Assembly (NCBI GenBank): GCA_963969495.1 | Contig: OZ018317.1 | Location: 36,673,726-36,737,725 of the forward strand | DNA length: 64,000 nucleotides | Source: Ceratothoa steindachneri | Lineage: Eukaryota; Arthropoda; Malacostraca; Isopoda; Cymothoidae | Reading direction: 5' to 3' | Shown here: positions 46,490 to 59,235 of the stretch, piece after piece | How the letters are laid out: every line of letters begins with the position of its first letter | How positions within the stretch are numbered: the stretch's first letter is position 1 | Position numbers and translations under genes: made by a program | Notes under the pieces: model-generated | What the model was told of the DNA's origin: nothing | The model's database searches: none | Seen by the model: only the letters and a program-made list of their open reading frames with translations

Positions 46490-47290
46490 TTGGTGGTTTA
46501 GGAAAGTTTTGGTCTTATTTTGTGATATACGTATAAAACTCCTAGGAAAGGTCACTCTTGCTCTTAGGATGGTTCTCATTGACACTGGCCTTAACAAAGT
46601 GCCTGTCTATCAACTGAGAAAAAGCTTGAGAGAAGAAGTGAGGAGTCTCCAAGTCATGCTTGATGGCAACAAGGGAAGGCGATGACCACAACGAAGCGGA
46701 CAGATCATTCCACATGCTCGTAGCAAAGAGATAAAGCACGATCAATGGCTCCGAGGAACATTCAGTAGGAAAAGGTGGCAGTACCAGGACGCAGGTCTCT
46801 TAGGAGTTGAGATAAAATTAGTAAAGAAGACAGGTATAAAGGATCATAAAGGTGATTAGTTCACAAAGCAGGACAGTTGCCCGAGAGAAAGGTTATCGAA
46901 GGACAAGAACAAGGGCTGCAAAGTGCTTAACCAGTTGTATAGGTCGAAGAATGGACGCCTGAATCGGATTCAGTGAGAAGGGAGTCACAGTAGTCAAGGT
47001 GGGAGGTGACCATGGCGTGAATGCCAATCTCAAATGTGTTCTGGTCAATGTGAAAGCGGATACGACGGAAATTACAGAAAGAGTAGAGAATATTTGCACT
47101 TTATTTCTGTATAAGAAAGAAAGGTTTATAGGAGACACCCTGAGGAAGATAGTGAGCAATAGTTTTGTAGTAAGCTACGTCGCCAGGATTCTCCGCCAGT
47201 AATATCACTGTTTTTTCATGGTTGAGTTTCAGAAAGTTGTCTGAAAACCATTTAATGGTGAGGTCTTAACCGGAGAGTTGGTTTTAAAGA
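46490..47290 (-). pseudogene. CR1/L2-type LINE, C-terminal reverse transcriptase and 3' part
   Basis: On the minus strand, from about 47280 downward, frames read SANILYSFCNFRRIRFHIDQ, then HAMVTSHLDYCDSLLTESD. Downstream are YLSSLLILSQLLRDLRPGTA and STSMWNDLSASLWSSPSLVA followed by FFSQAFSQLID. These match the last third of CR1/L2-type LINE ORF2 (LDYCNSLL, then YLSELL, then LWNSLPxxLR and a FKxxLKTxLF-like end). Frameshifts and stops are present. This fragment has a single NFRRIR segment where the relative at 3.5-4.6 kb has the 27-bp array. Confidence 0.8.
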
Positions 47291-47870
47291 CTCATAAAAT
47301 CAGGTTGTAGGAAAGGAGACATAGATTTGCGTATATTTAGCAAAAAAAATCTATTTCCTATTTCCTTTGTTGGACGGAAGGTGATAATTTAATCCTACTG
47401 GATTATCACCTTATTCTTAATAGTATATTTATTTGTCTCCCTCAGTTTATTTCTCCGTCTGATTATAATTCTACTGTGTTTTTTCTCTTTCCAAAATAAT
47501 GGATTAGACAGGAACGCTGAATGGAAGGCGAGGAGGTGCCCTGTAAACCAAAATTAAACAAACTAGCGTTGTTTATTATTGTTTACAATGATGAAAAATA
47601 TTGGTTTGGGGTTCCGCATTTTGCTTAAATTGTCCCATTTAATGAATTTTTTGCTAGGATGTAAACTCCAATTGAGGTTTATTTACTAGTTAATAAATTT
47701 ACAAAATCATTCACTTAACTCAAGGATTTCTCGGGCAACTCACAAAATCCGTTATCAGGGTTGTCATCTTCGGCTCCAGCTCGTGATCCCGGCATTCGTT
47801 TCGTTTTCAGTCATCCGGTCTCCTCGGTTGATGTTTGTGCCGGATTTGACTTAGGAGACAAAACAGTCGG
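47291..47870. other. Unassigned sequence with a perfect hairpin
   Basis: At about 47379-47413 the arms aaggtgataat and attatcacctt face each other over a 13-base loop. Nothing else recognised. Confidence 0.4.
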
Positions 47871-48330
47871 GAAAGAAAACAGAGACGAATGCCAGTCGCT
47901 GAGAAATTTGCTTTTGGCGATCGTGGCTTCGTGACAGCCACGCGCGCGCTCTTAGCCAGTAACGCGTCCACTGCGGCTCAAAATATTAAGACTAGCGGTT
48001 TCGGGGAGGATGGTTGCATCGGGCTGCTGGGTTCTTGGTATATCGAGGTCCGCCTTTGTTGTATCTGCCCGCTGGGTGCTGCCCTCCTCCGCAAGAGCCA
48101 GACATAGGAATCTTATATCGCCCGTGTCTGTTTACTACGCCGTTGGGGTCTTGCTGTTGGTTGCGTTTAGTCCGAAACCTCATCCACGACCTTACCGCCT
48201 CGGGTGACCCTGCCAGGAGTTTGAAACTCCTGACGGTATCGTTCTTGGAATCATTGGAACACTCAAGCCCTTCCACCACTTGAGGCTTTGGTAAAAGTTC
48301 AATGAATAAGTGATTCACATGCTGAGCGCC
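47871..48330. other. GC-richer island, possible transposon fragment
   Basis: Base use is clearly GC-richer than the surroundings, and frames overlap on both strands (47992-48366 -, 48010-48283 +). The words ctcgggtgaccctgccagga and cattggaacactcaagccc recall the 3' untranslated part of some non-LTR elements, but I cannot name a family. No protein domain is recognised. Confidence 0.35.
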
Positions 48331-48455
48331 GAAAAATGAAGACGAACGTTGTACCTGATCACACACGAAGAATTCTTTGGGGGAAGAGGTGGAATAAGCT
48401 GATTAAACACATTCAGAGCTTAAAGCTAATGCAAAGAGCGGCTTCAATACTAGTC

Positions 48456-48458
<3 letters not shown>

Positions 48459-48508
<50 letters not shown>
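48459..48508. repeat. (TA)n tract
   Basis: About 25 TA units. No SINE body is seen beside it. Confidence 0.9.
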
Positions 48509-48514
<6 letters not shown>

Positions 48515-48559
48515 GGATTGCTTCTAGAGAGCCTAAATTTAATGTTCAAAAGAAATCCC

Positions 48560-48562
<3 letters not shown>

Positions 48563-48653
<91 letters not shown>
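48563..48653. repeat. (TA)n tract
   Basis: About 45 TA units, 55 bp from the previous tract. Confidence 0.92.
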
Positions 48654-48656
<3 letters not shown>

Positions 48657-49384
48657 TGGATTAAGCAAATTGAATTTATTTTACACCTTAATGATTACTA
48701 CCTGCCTTTTTTATGAAATCAACATAATTTTACAGTACCCTCTGAAATAGTCAGAAAACACGTATTTCCTTCACAACATCTTCAATAATTTTTACCATAG
48801 AAAAGACAACGTTTCCAAAATTGGTGTAACGAATCTATGGGTATAAACTAGGTATGGGTAAAGATGATGCAAATTTGTATGAATAAAACGTAAGTTCCCA
48901 CCAAATAAGAGATTTACTAGAAAAAGTGGTACCCAAAATGATCTGAACTGCAGCGGATACAAACGCCTATTGGAATATAACGATTAAATTACACTGGGAA
49001 ACAATGTATTTGATGAATTGACAAAAGTCCATTTCCCTACCTAATTCAAGCATACTGAATTCAAATCTGAAGTCAGATTCTCTTTAAATGCTACAGATTT
49101 TTCGTAATATCAATAACTAATATTATACAATAATTTTCATTTAAGAACGCCTATCATCATGCCCTGAAGTAATTTTGAATCATCCTTTTGCGTTATTTAT
49201 AGTAAAGCAGGGTTTTTTTAATAAACATTTTAGTGCATATGAGAAGAAACTTGAATTACATATTAGGATTACAAGTATTGTAATCAAATAGATGTTAATT
49301 TATTAATGACCGTACATCAGGCTGGAGGACCTCTTCTTGATTTCAATCGGGCAAAAATTTACGTTTGTAACTCTTTCTTTTTTA
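48654..49384. other. Unassigned AT-rich sequence
   Basis: No feature supported. Confidence 0.35.
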
Positions 49385-50801
49385 AGTTTTTTCTGGCTGA
49401 TCTCTTCTAATCGTCCAGCAGTAGTCTGCCATCATGTGATCTTGGTAGCGCTCTTCCATCGTCATCAAATCCTGATGGAAGCATTTCCCTTGTTCGTCGC
49501 TCACGGCTCCCAGATTCTCTGGGAATCGGTCGAGGTGACTATTTAGGAAATGCAGCTTCACACTCATGTTGCATCCCGGATCACGATATGCTAAAAGCAT
49601 ATTAGTAACCAGATCCTCGTAGTTATGCGCTCTTTTGTTTCCCAAGAAGTTACGAACAATGGCAGAAAATGAGAGCCAGGCCGCCTTCTCTTTTTCATTT
49701 ATGGTATTCACGAATCTAGAATCACTCATAAGTCTTCGGATTTGGGGACCATCAAATACTCCTGCTTTTATTTTTTCGTATGACAAAACAGGAAACGCCC
49801 ATACTATGTACTGAAAACAATCATTGTCAGGGCTCAACGCCTTGACATGCTGCTTCATCAACCCCAGTTTTAGAAGAAGTGGAGGGAAAACGATGGACAG
49901 AGTGACCGAGAGGAACTGAACTAAAGTCATTGCCATTATGCCAAAGGACACACTTGAGGCTACGCTTGGAGCTATCCAAAAACAGTTTCCACTCAGCAGG
50001 GCTCTAGGTGCCAAGTCCCAACTCGGTAAACTGACCAGGAACATCGTGGCAGTATACAAATTGTTTGTCCTCAGAGAAATACTTAACAAGTACTCTCCCT
50101 TGTTCAGTAATATGATACCCGTACCGACCTGTCAAGCATATGTCTTTCACTCAACCTGGATGCTAAAAGTTCTGCAGCTTTCACGTATCAAGTCATTAAA
50201 ATCCTCTTGATTGAAACAGTGAGGAGCTAATGACAGTTCAGCTTCTGATGATGAATCTGAAGACTCTGAATCCATTCCGTGGATGTCCATATCAGGTACA
50301 TCATTTTCATCCTCGGAGGAACCATATCCACTGAAAATCGGAACTGGTAAAGACTCAAAATGAGGTACTGGCCGGATCGCCGGGGGAATGTTGGGGTAGT
50401 CGATCATGCGGCCGATTTTTCTTGCCAATCCCTTTAGTGTTCACCAGACAGAAATAACAGCCCTATACATGATCCTTTGCTTCTCGACACACCATGGGGA
50501 TTCCAAAAGGAAGATCATTTCTCTTTCCTTTCATTCACTAACGAAGATGTTCCACACAACCATGACAAACAGCATGTGGGGCCCACTTATCATCTTGATC
50601 GCAAAAAAGAACATGTAAATATGCCTTATAAGTGCGGATCACAAAGTTTGATATATTGCGCTTCCCAAGAACCAGCATGTAACAGCCACATATGTAGCAG
50701 AAGGTGTCTGGATCATAAACGCAATTTCCTCTTGACGAAGCCATCACTCTAAAATCTGACCTAAAAAGAATTAATAATGTCAATATTTTGCACAATAACA
50801 C
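49385..50801 (-). pseudogene. KLGLMKQ-family repeat protein, copy B with N-terminal zinc-finger-like part
   Basis: Minus strand, N to C: DTFCYICGCYMLVLGKRNIS and WAPHAVCHGCVEHLR, two Cys pairs of ZAD-like spacing; a later FGIPMV and GCYFCLVNTKG; DYPNIPPAIRPVPHFESLPV, a family hallmark; then an acidic Ser-rich stretch and CFNQEDFNDLIRES. In shifted frames come VYCHDVPGQFTELGLGT and EWKLFLDSSKRSLKCVLWHN then GHSVH. The sequence then jumps to FPPLLLKLGLMKQHVKALSP, GVFDGPQIRRLM, NFLGNKRAHNYEDLV, LHFLNSHLDRFPENLGAVSD, EQGKCFHQD and MMADYCW, ending at 49385. About 90 residues between GHSVH and FPPLLLKLG are missing compared with copy A. The 235-codon open C-terminal block (49382-50089) is well kept, so this copy is younger. 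Function is unknown to me; multi-copy behaviour suggests a mobile element. Confidence 0.8.
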
Positions 50802-50979
50802 TTATTACTATCTTGCTACTATGTACTGTGAAGTATTTGTTTTCTATAATCACCCTCTATGTCTGCCTGGAGGCCAGTTTTCGGGGAAACGAGAAAATAG
50901 AAATTATAGAATAACTATAGCATGTAGATAAATCTAAGTCACCAAAAAATGTGATTAAAATTGTTCCCCTGTGTTATCA

Positions 50980-51640
50980 TTAGAAAACACTTGTATAAGT
51001 TATAAACAAATATTATTTACCCTGGAGGCCATTATTCTCGATGATGTTTTGACATCTCCTGGCACAGGATCACGCCACCTGGTGACAGTTTTGCACAGTA
51101 ATCTTGTTCCATTCATCTTGAAGAAATTCCTAGAGATCGTGAACTGTTTTCAGATTCTACGTTTTAGACTTATCTCCGAGTGTCTTCCAAATATTTTCAA
51201 TAGGATTCAGGTCCGGATTTTGTAGAGGAACTTTCATAACAGTGATATGCTTCGCGTTCAGAAAGATCTTCACCAATTTTACCGTGTGACAGTGGGCTGT
51301 TTCCTATTGCTGGCATTCCTTGTATAAATATGCATCCATTATACCCCTTCAGCGCACGAATGGCCTAGTGCCTCCTATCGAAATCACGTCCCAGGAGATG
51401 AAATTGCCTCATCAAACTCCACGCTCTTGCTTATGAAATTTAGAGTCAATCTTTCGTCTGTTCTGCGGCGAACGAACCTCCTGCCATCATATCCAAATAA
51501 TTAAACATAGATTCATCACTGAAGTGTAGTAAGCTCTATTGCTCATCCGTCCATGTAATGTGTTCAGGACGAAAGCAAGACAAGTCTTCTTTTTCTTCGG
51601 ACATATCATCGCTGTCCTGACACAATCTTCCCTAGCCTAC
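50980..51640 (-). pseudogene. Tc1-like transposase remnant
   Basis: Minus-strand frames give LFGYDGRRFVRRRTDERLTL (catalytic-core segment after the first Asp). Near the third motif they give VPLQNPDLNPIENIWKTLGD (DLNPIEN is the Tc1 hallmark), then EFLQDEWNKITVQNC and SCARRCQNIIENNG. The region between, with the second Asp, is present but scrambled by stops. The N-terminal DNA-binding part is absent and no inverted ends were found. It is distinct from the Tc1 remnant at 29.9 kb. Confidence 0.78.
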
Positions 51641-53009
51641 CAGTTTACTAGCTTTACTTACATAAACCTATTTTTGTCATAGATTAACAGAATATTATGG
51701 CATGCACTTTGGGGGCGCTTGACAGTCTCTGCAATGGCTCCAAATTAAAGAATATCTTGATGGAGCAGCTTTACGATGAGCTCGCTGTAGAGATAGGGGT
51801 GACAGATTTCTTAGGCATGTTAACTGAACGACAGCTAGCACGAGATTACACTGAAATTAGCTTCTAAACAAACAATCTTTGTTCTCTCTACAATAAACAT
51901 AATCGTTTAGATCACTTTGGACATTACTTTTTCTAGTAAATTGCTTATCTGCTGATAACTTTCGTTTTGTTCATCCAAATTAACATAAGCTTTACCCGTG
52001 CATATTAAATACCTATATATTAACGTAGTTCCATTTTGGAAACCTTGGATTTTTTATGGTAAATATTATGGAAGATGTCATAAAAATACAGGCGTTCTGA
52101 TGTTTTTGGACGGTACTGTAGTGTATGTATGCACGTCTGAAATTTCCCGAGCATTAGCATATTATTAAAAAAAGTGAATACTTCCATTTGTCTATAGGAA
52201 CTTAATGTCATTTGGGGCAAAGATTACTATTTCTATTTAAACAAATCTAATAGGCGAAAACCAACGATGTCTTCATGGCAGGGAAGTTTGTGAGGAAAGT
52301 GAGGGGGAATTGAGAGATGGAAAGGACCGGAAATTTATTATAAATCTCTAGGAAATTCTTGATTCATAGCGGGATAATCCTGGGGTCTAGAATCTGGACC
52401 CACTACACTATGGGACCAGATAAAAGACGCAGTTTTCAAAACCTTGGCTTAGCGCTCTCAATGGGTAAAAATCGACTGAATAATCATCCCCATAGCAAAC
52501 ATTATAGAAGTCATTGTCACATGTGAATGGTAGAATAACTATCCAAATGCAGTAATCGAGATTAATGCGAATTAGGGCCTCAAACGAGGGATCTAAGTTC
52601 GTATGTTTAGGTTCGTGATATGAATCACTACCTCGCCAACGTGCACGATCCTTAAGCTCTTCTTATCCTCAATACATTTTCGTTATCACCATTTCTTTTC
52701 ATTATCTGTCTGTTCTTTTTATTTTTCTCGCCATTAGCGCCATTCCTTAGCTGATGAACGCCATTTTTTTCCTCCGACGAAGACGGACAAAGGATGACAA
52801 TTTGAGTGAATTCGGTCCTTTGTAACGTTCTACTAATTCGTTAATGAGGCCTTTTGAGTTCTCCTTGACGCGCAGTCGCCGTTTGAGCGTCATTCACGGC
52901 GGCCGTTCTCTTCTTCCACCCTGTGAAAGACGACGCTCAAATTGCGCGCTGGTGACTTTTTAATGATGGTTTAGAGGCGATGTCTGGATGTCTTCTTTAC
53001 CTGTGTTTA
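51641..53009. other. Unassigned sequence
   Basis: No domain or RNA recognised; GC content rises around 52740-52960 without a coding frame. Confidence 0.35.
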
Positions 53010-53480
53010 CAATGCGTCTCCTCCCACTTTCTTTCTCTCTCCCTATCTTGTATTCTTTTTCTTTCTTTCTATAATTATTTCGTTCTTTTTCTCTTTTTCA
53101 TTATTTCTATAATTATTTCGTCCATTTTTTCTTTTTCATTCTTTCTCTAATTATTTCGTTCTTTTTTCTTGCTTGCTCTATTTATTTCGTTCTCTCTCTC
53201 CTTTTATTTCTTGCTTTAATTATTTCGGGCTCTCTCTCTCTTTCTCTCTCTTTTTTCTATAAATATTTCTTCCTGTTTACTTTCTTTCTCTAATTATTTC
53301 GTTTTCTTTTCTTTCTCTAATTATTTCATTCTCTTTTCTTTCTCTAACTATTTCACTCTCTTTTCTTTCTCTGATTATTTATTTCTCATTCTTTTCTTCC
53401 TTTTTCTTTCTTTCTCTAATTATTTGATTATTTTTTTTATCTCTCTCTTATTTTTCTTTCTCTAACCCACGTTTCGGTTG
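53010..53480. repeat. Pyrimidine-rich minisatellite (ttctctaattatttcgttct type)
   Basis: The block ttctctaattatttcgttct followed by tttct-rich spacer recurs about 14 times with a variable 25-45 bp period. Low-complexity slippage in the CT spacer explains the length variation. Confidence 0.85.
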
Positions 53481-53559
53481 AATCTTTTTACGTCCCTTGA
53501 TTACATGGCTAAAAATTGGAATCTGACGAATGAGATTTGTTAGTCTTGATTCTCAACTT

Positions 53560-53820
53560 CCCCCCTTCCTTCCCCTCCCTCACTCGATCCATCTCCCTCT
53601 CTATCTGCCTCCTTTACTAATCCATCCGTCGCACCCTCTCCCTCCCCCCCTCTCTCTCTCTAATTCCCGCTCTCCCCTCTATTTCTCTCCTTGGCTCTCC
53701 CTCCTCCCTCCTTTTCTCTCTTCTCCCTCTCCCTTCCTTTATCTTTCCCCCCATCTATTCCTTACTCCTTATCTCCCCCTCTCCCCCCTCTCTGTCCCTC
53801 TATCTATCTATCTCTTGTAT
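53560..53820. repeat. Polypyrimidine tract (C/T-rich)
   Basis: ccctccctc and ctctctct words dominate. The 161-codon frame 53530-54015 (+) is mainly Pro/Leu/Ser composition and is not supported as a gene. Confidence 0.85.
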
Positions 53821-55238
53821 ATGTATATTATTAGTTTATCTCATCAGTACTTCCCAAGTAAAAATTTCTTGTCTCACTTCTTTCATCTTTTGCTCGTTCC
53901 ACCTAGGTACCTGTCTGTAAAATGCCAGTCAGTTTCTCTCTTCTTTCATCCGTCGTGTCAAAGAAGCAGAGTCTTCTGTAGAATCAAGCCTCCAATTGCC
54001 ACACAATTGAATTAAGAGGTATTAATCCTGTTGTCGGCATTCAAAAGGCAGAGCGTCAACAGACGAGCGAAGGTGCGAAGAGAAATGCGCTCCGAATGTA
54101 TCTCGAGGGCAAATAGTAGCTCATGCGACAGCTTAAAATCAGCCATAATGGTTACGGAAAATACAATTATATTATTTTCTTTACGCGAATCATTCCATGT
54201 CCCTTAAAGGATTGATAGTGGAATTTGACAGGCCTGGAGAAGGCTGGAGTTGATGCCGAATCATGGATCTTAATGATGCACGACAAACTTGGCAGCCTCA
54301 GAGAAATTTGGTTGCCATCTTTCACTAGAATTTTAAAATTCGTTTTTACTTGCGTTTATTTTTACGACAATTTAATACATTTTTAAAATAGCTCACTAAT
54401 CTCATAATGTAGCACTTACCTTAACATAATATACACTCAATACCTATAATATACTAAATTTAAATTTAAATTATATTTTTATTTGTTAAAAAAAATATCA
54501 ACTTGCAACCGTGCTGAAATAAGGATAAAGATAACTAACTTGTAGAGGTGGGTGTTTGCTATTAACACATATAAATTAATTTTAATATGGATCTCGACAA
54601 TGTTGTTATGTTCCTGCTTCAACGCCTACCGTCATGTTCGAAGATATCAACTTGACGATCCACAAAGGACATAATTAATTCAGGGCCAAGGGAGAGAGAG
54701 GAAAAGAAAGAAGGGTTTTCGGAAATGTATAAACTTCTCATCAATAGCAAGGCCAAATAATAACTATATTGGTTAGTCGTGCTCTATTTTCTTAAAGATG
54801 GTATACAATTGCATGGGTACTTGACAAATAACTTGTGGAATTGTGTCGCTTCCTATTGAAAAAATGTAACCGACCTATTTCAAGCAACTCCTAATTATGT
54901 TAACTAATGGACAGAAATTCCTTCGGATTTATGACCATACTTTGATATACGTTTATGCTAGGTTAGGTTTTAATAGAACTTTCGCAATTGTTAGTTATTT
55001 CTGAATTTAAGATAAGGTATACTTATATTTTCATGGAAAAAATTCATGGGTACTAAAAAGAGGTTTCAGTACAAGTAGCTTTATTGAACAGTGTAGTTTA
55101 AAAGTGTGCAAAAGTTATAATCTAATTGTCTCTAAGTGACACCTCCTTATAATGCATTTAAGATTGATTAAATTCAATGAAGATTCAATCAGTACTCGAA
55201 CCATGAAAAGTTTTGCTGCATTTGGAGATCTTCAGATG
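53821..55238. other. Unassigned sequence
   Basis: No feature supported. Confidence 0.35.
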
Positions 55239-55409
55239 TACAGGGTGGACCGAAAGTCCTGTCACCCCTACCGAAAAGTAATAAGATAAATAGAGGAACA
55301 ATATAATAATATCAAACACATGTGAAATTTAAAATTTAAACAATATTTGAAATAGAAAATTAAAACAATATTTACAGGGGGTGACAAGATTTTCGGACTA
55401 TCCAGTTTG
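55239..55409. mobile_element. MITE of ~170 bp with mariner-like inverted ends
   Basis: The left end tacagggtggaccgaaagtc then ctgtcacccc is mirrored on the right by ggggtgacaagattttcgga then ctatcca. The arms of about 27 bp differ at a few places. The AT-rich centre has no protein. Ends of the form cagggtgg-ccgaaagtc are common in Tc1/mariner-type elements, so this is probably a non-autonomous relative. Confidence 0.75.
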
Positions 55410-56415
55410 AAGGATTGGTATTAATAAAATGAATACCAACAAGTCTATCATTTTCAAATGCTCTTTTAAAGAGAGCTACAAAAAAGGCTTAATTATTTAG
55501 AGTGTTGGTGATCGAGAGAGAACGCAATTTTCCCAAATCTTTCTTCCACACCTATGGTCCACTTTCGAGGTAAATCGAAGATTTTTTCCTGTTAGATATG
55601 TGACAAAAGTTAATTGCCTATTAAAATCTAGAAATTAATTACATAAATACAAACAGGAAAAGACTAATATCCATTCGAGACTAGTACAAACCAAGTTAAA
55701 TGATTGATGGGAAATCCATATCCCGAAGACAAACAAACGCTAGGTTGGTCACACAGGGTCAACAGTTACGTTCCATATGGTCCGATACTTTACCCCTTTC
55801 CCCCTCCCCTTTTGCCCCGCTGTCCCAGCAATCCTCAAGATCGCTCACAAAAAAAAAGATTACTATCAGAAGATTTCGTAGCCCATTAGTATAAACAGAT
55901 GAGGGTGGGATAGCCTTTAGAATAAAAATCTATGAACAGGCTCACTATCCCCTCCTATTGTTTAGGTCTGTTTTCGCCAAATAGACGAAATTTCACTTTC
56001 TCCGACGTAAACCAGAAGAGCAAAGGGTCACAACGTTGAAAAGTGATGCCCTAGGAGAGAGGCTTAAAGGGGAACCTTCATCTCCTCTCCTATCCCCCCA
56101 GGGGATAATCGACGTATATATATATATAGTTCGATCTGGAGAAAAGAAGAGGAGAAGGGAGATAGCAATCGAGAGAAGAAAAGCATTCCCTGAGTAAAAC
56201 AAGGAATCAAGAAGAAGTGGAACCAAGCGGGATTTTTCTTCCCGAGGCTGTTCCTTTTGGTCACATCGAAGAGTAGACAATCAGTATAGAGAAGCACTCT
56301 CATACCAACCTCGTTCAGATAAACCCCCTATCTCAGTCTTTTGAATAAAAACAGAGATATCCCTCACGACTGAGGAATGCCAATGTGAAGTTCCACTCGA
56401 GAAAAGATTCACCTC
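55410..56415. other. Unassigned sequence
   Basis: Short (TA)n at 56115-56127. Frames on both strands are short and unrecognised. Confidence 0.35.
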
Positions 56416-56582
56416 TTGGTCAAGTCTCATCATCGAGAAGCCGCAAGTGTAATCCAAGGATTGGAATAATCGTACATCTACAATTCCCTCGCTTATATCG
56501 TCAAGTCTCATCATCGAGAAGCTGGTAAGTGTAACCCAAGGATTGTAATAATCGTACATCCACAATTCCCTCGCTTATATTG
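56416..56582. repeat. ~83-bp tandem duplication
   Basis: The block from tcaagtctcatcatcgagaa to acaattccctcgcttatat occurs at about 56419 and 56501 with few differences. The minus-strand 94-codon frame across it is just the duplicated block. Confidence 0.85.
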
Positions 56583-57654
56583 TCAAGTCAAGAAGCATCG
56601 CCACGCGCTCGTCACTTACCTCGAAGTTAGCTGTTATCCCTGAATAACCTCCACCAACGTTATCCTTCGCGCAGCGAGACGAACAGCTGTGCGTCCGATT
56701 CAGCCTCACACCTCGAATCCTCGTATCGACGAGGTTCTCGTTCAAGGTCATCCAACGCCAGACTCCCACTTAGTTAAAGGTAAAAAGGAATCCAACTTAT
56801 TTATGTTCTTTAGTTACCATTACGCACTGAAGTGAATTTTTGCGTCAACCATCGGGTAGTACTCATTGGTAGTAGTAATTTTTAGTTAGATCCTCTTATT
56901 ATAGCCTTAGTATATTTAAAGTTTTAATATTTCATTTTTTTATGTAATTAAAAGTATATTTTTTCCCTAGTTGTTTAATTAAATCCTCGAAACGCTACAC
57001 ATGTCAATAGATATATAATATTACGAATCCTCCCTAGTTAAACAAAACAAAACTTAAAGGAAGTATAACACTCTTAGAGAAAAAAGGAACAGAGTTATTC
57101 ATGTACGGAACAAACGTACATACATACTCGGCCGTATACCACGACAATGATGAAAGAGGCGAAAGAGTCATTAAACTAAATAGTTAGTTTAATGACTATT
57201 ATTTCTTTAATGTTCTATTTAAAGTAATATTTAGCTATTATATTCCTTAATATAATAAGTAAAGAAATTTGTGGTATCGCAGTGTTAAATCTTTTGTTTA
57301 CTAGCTTTGTTTCTAGTTGCTGCTCTTTTATCTAGCTCGAATATTGAGTCATAAATTTATATTAGTTAATCAATTTGCTATTTTAAAAACTTAAATAAGG
57401 GTGACAGAATTGTACCGCGAACTCAGAATGAGGTCGCACGAGTGACTGAGATAAGGGAAGAATTTTATCCTTCGATTTAATTGCAAAATGTCTAGCTGCG
57501 TATCCTAGAACTCTATTCGCCTTTTTGGAAGCTATGTATATATACTGCATTGTTTTCAAATATACATTTAAATCATCATGTATGTTTTTATCTTTGGTCG
57601 ATTAGATTTAAAACTTCAAAATTCACTAAACTGAAAACTATTAAAAATTCTTGT
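56583..57654. other. Unassigned sequence
   Basis: No feature supported. Confidence 0.35.
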
Positions 57655-57935
57655 ATTATTATTTAATCAAAATAAAACCTGCATGTGCCTATACACCTTC
57701 GTAAATCTGTATGTTCATATTTATCTTCACTAAACTGTATGTCTCTATATCTCTTGGTAAAACAGTATATCCCCATACCCGTTTGCAAAACTATATTGGC
57801 CCCATACTCCTTCGCTATATTTTATGTACCCATACTCCTTTGCAAAACTGTAAGTCCCCATACCCCATTACAAAACTGTTTTTCCCCATACCTCTTCGCT
57901 AAACTCTATCTCCCAAACTCTTTCGCCAAACTGTC
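57655..57935. repeat. ~30-bp minisatellite, about 9 units
   Basis: Units close to ccccatactcctttgcaaaa plus about 10 bases (ctgtatgtcc) recur. Because the period is near 30, a frame with the decapeptide type LYVPIPLCKT appears; I do not regard it as a gene. Confidence 0.82.
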
Positions 57936-58289
57936 GATGTCATCACTATAACCTGCTACGAGTATATTAGGTGCCATGTGGACTTCAAAACACCTTGGTT
58001 GTACTATACTTATGGCTAACCAAGTACAGAACGTTAAAGAAAATCAAAGTAATTTTATCATTTATATAGAAAAGCATCAAATGACAAATATGAATGCTAG
58101 CTCCAACTATTTTAAAACTTTAATTCTCATGTTTTACATAATAATCAGTACCGATAGATTTACAACTTACAAATGAATTTCACCCAACAAATAAACATTA
58201 AAATCAGCGATTGAATAATATAACAACTGCTTTTCTTTTGTGCAATTAAAACGTTGAATCGGGTATAGTTACTGACAAGGCTATTCGCA

Positions 58290-59235
58290 TGTCATCTCAG
58301 GATCAATTCTATTTCAACACATCGACTTCAGCTGTATTAATGCAGATAAACCCATTTCACAGAGGTACTAAGTTATGAAGGGAACCAAAACATGCATTGT
58401 ACCCATTGTTAATCTATGGTAAGCTGCGATCTGTTCACACCATATCTGTTTGACATCTAAGATTGGCTTCTCGAAATCAGCTTTCGTTTTTGGATCTTCT
58501 TGCAAATCAATAAAATCATCCTTTACTGTTTCGTCTTCGCTCATTGCTGATCCAACAAAAGAGAAAGGGTTCTGAATCTAAAGGAACTCCGTGTTATGTT
58601 CATCATTATCAAAAATTGTTACCCTCAAAATTGCCATTTAAACCTTCCAAATGGTGTTTAAATTCTTGAGGTATTTCCGCAAATAATCTTTTTCCTTTGT
58701 TTTCCATTAAAAATATCGCCAAGTAATGAAAATTTTGCCAGATTTCCGCTTTAAAAACCACGACTCTGAATAGACAAGTTGATTGTGAGTGACAGAAGCT
58801 TTTCCATGGCTTGAGGTAATGTCATCATCCTTTTCCTACACCAACATGTTCAAATCCTTAACAGAAATATCGGCCAATTATCTCAATCTAACCAAAATAC
58901 TTTGATTTAAATACTGCAAGAGGTGACATTTGATGCTTGAGGAATCCGAGAGTTTCACTTCGAAGCTCTACGAGTAGTACCCGCGAAAAAACACACGACC
59001 ACGACTTGGTTCTCTGTGTGGTACAGCAAACAATAATGTTCTTCTCCGATCTCATCACAGAATCTCAGAAACAGCAGATGGTTTAGTGCACGTCCACCAA
59101 TAAAGTTGAGTTTGTACAACTATTTCCATCACTGCTTTAAGTTTCTTTGACAATGTTGTTTTCTTTCTGAACAGACGTACAAATACAAGCAATGACTGTA
59201 GACTGAAACGTCGGTTGATTCACCGTTCATGAACA
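58290..59235 (-). pseudogene. hAT transposase remnant, ZBED5/SCAND3-like group
   Basis: Minus-strand frames read LIEHLFMNGESTDVSVYSHC near 59220 (first catalytic region), then ALNHLLFLRFCDEIGEEHYC followed by LLYHTENQVV (LCEEMGSEHxxLLFHTEVRWLSRG in relatives). Later come LLSLTINLSIQSRGF and SGNLAKFSLLGDIF, then VKDDFIDLQEDPKTKADFEK and IWCEQIAAYHRLT. The C-terminal TYLCE part is missing. Many stops. Same broad group as the remnant at 10.96-12.43 kb but not a close copy. Confidence 0.68.

Noticed and set aside
53530..54015. 161-codon Pro/Leu/Ser frame
   Set aside because: More than half lies in a C/T-rich tract; the remainder shows no domain.
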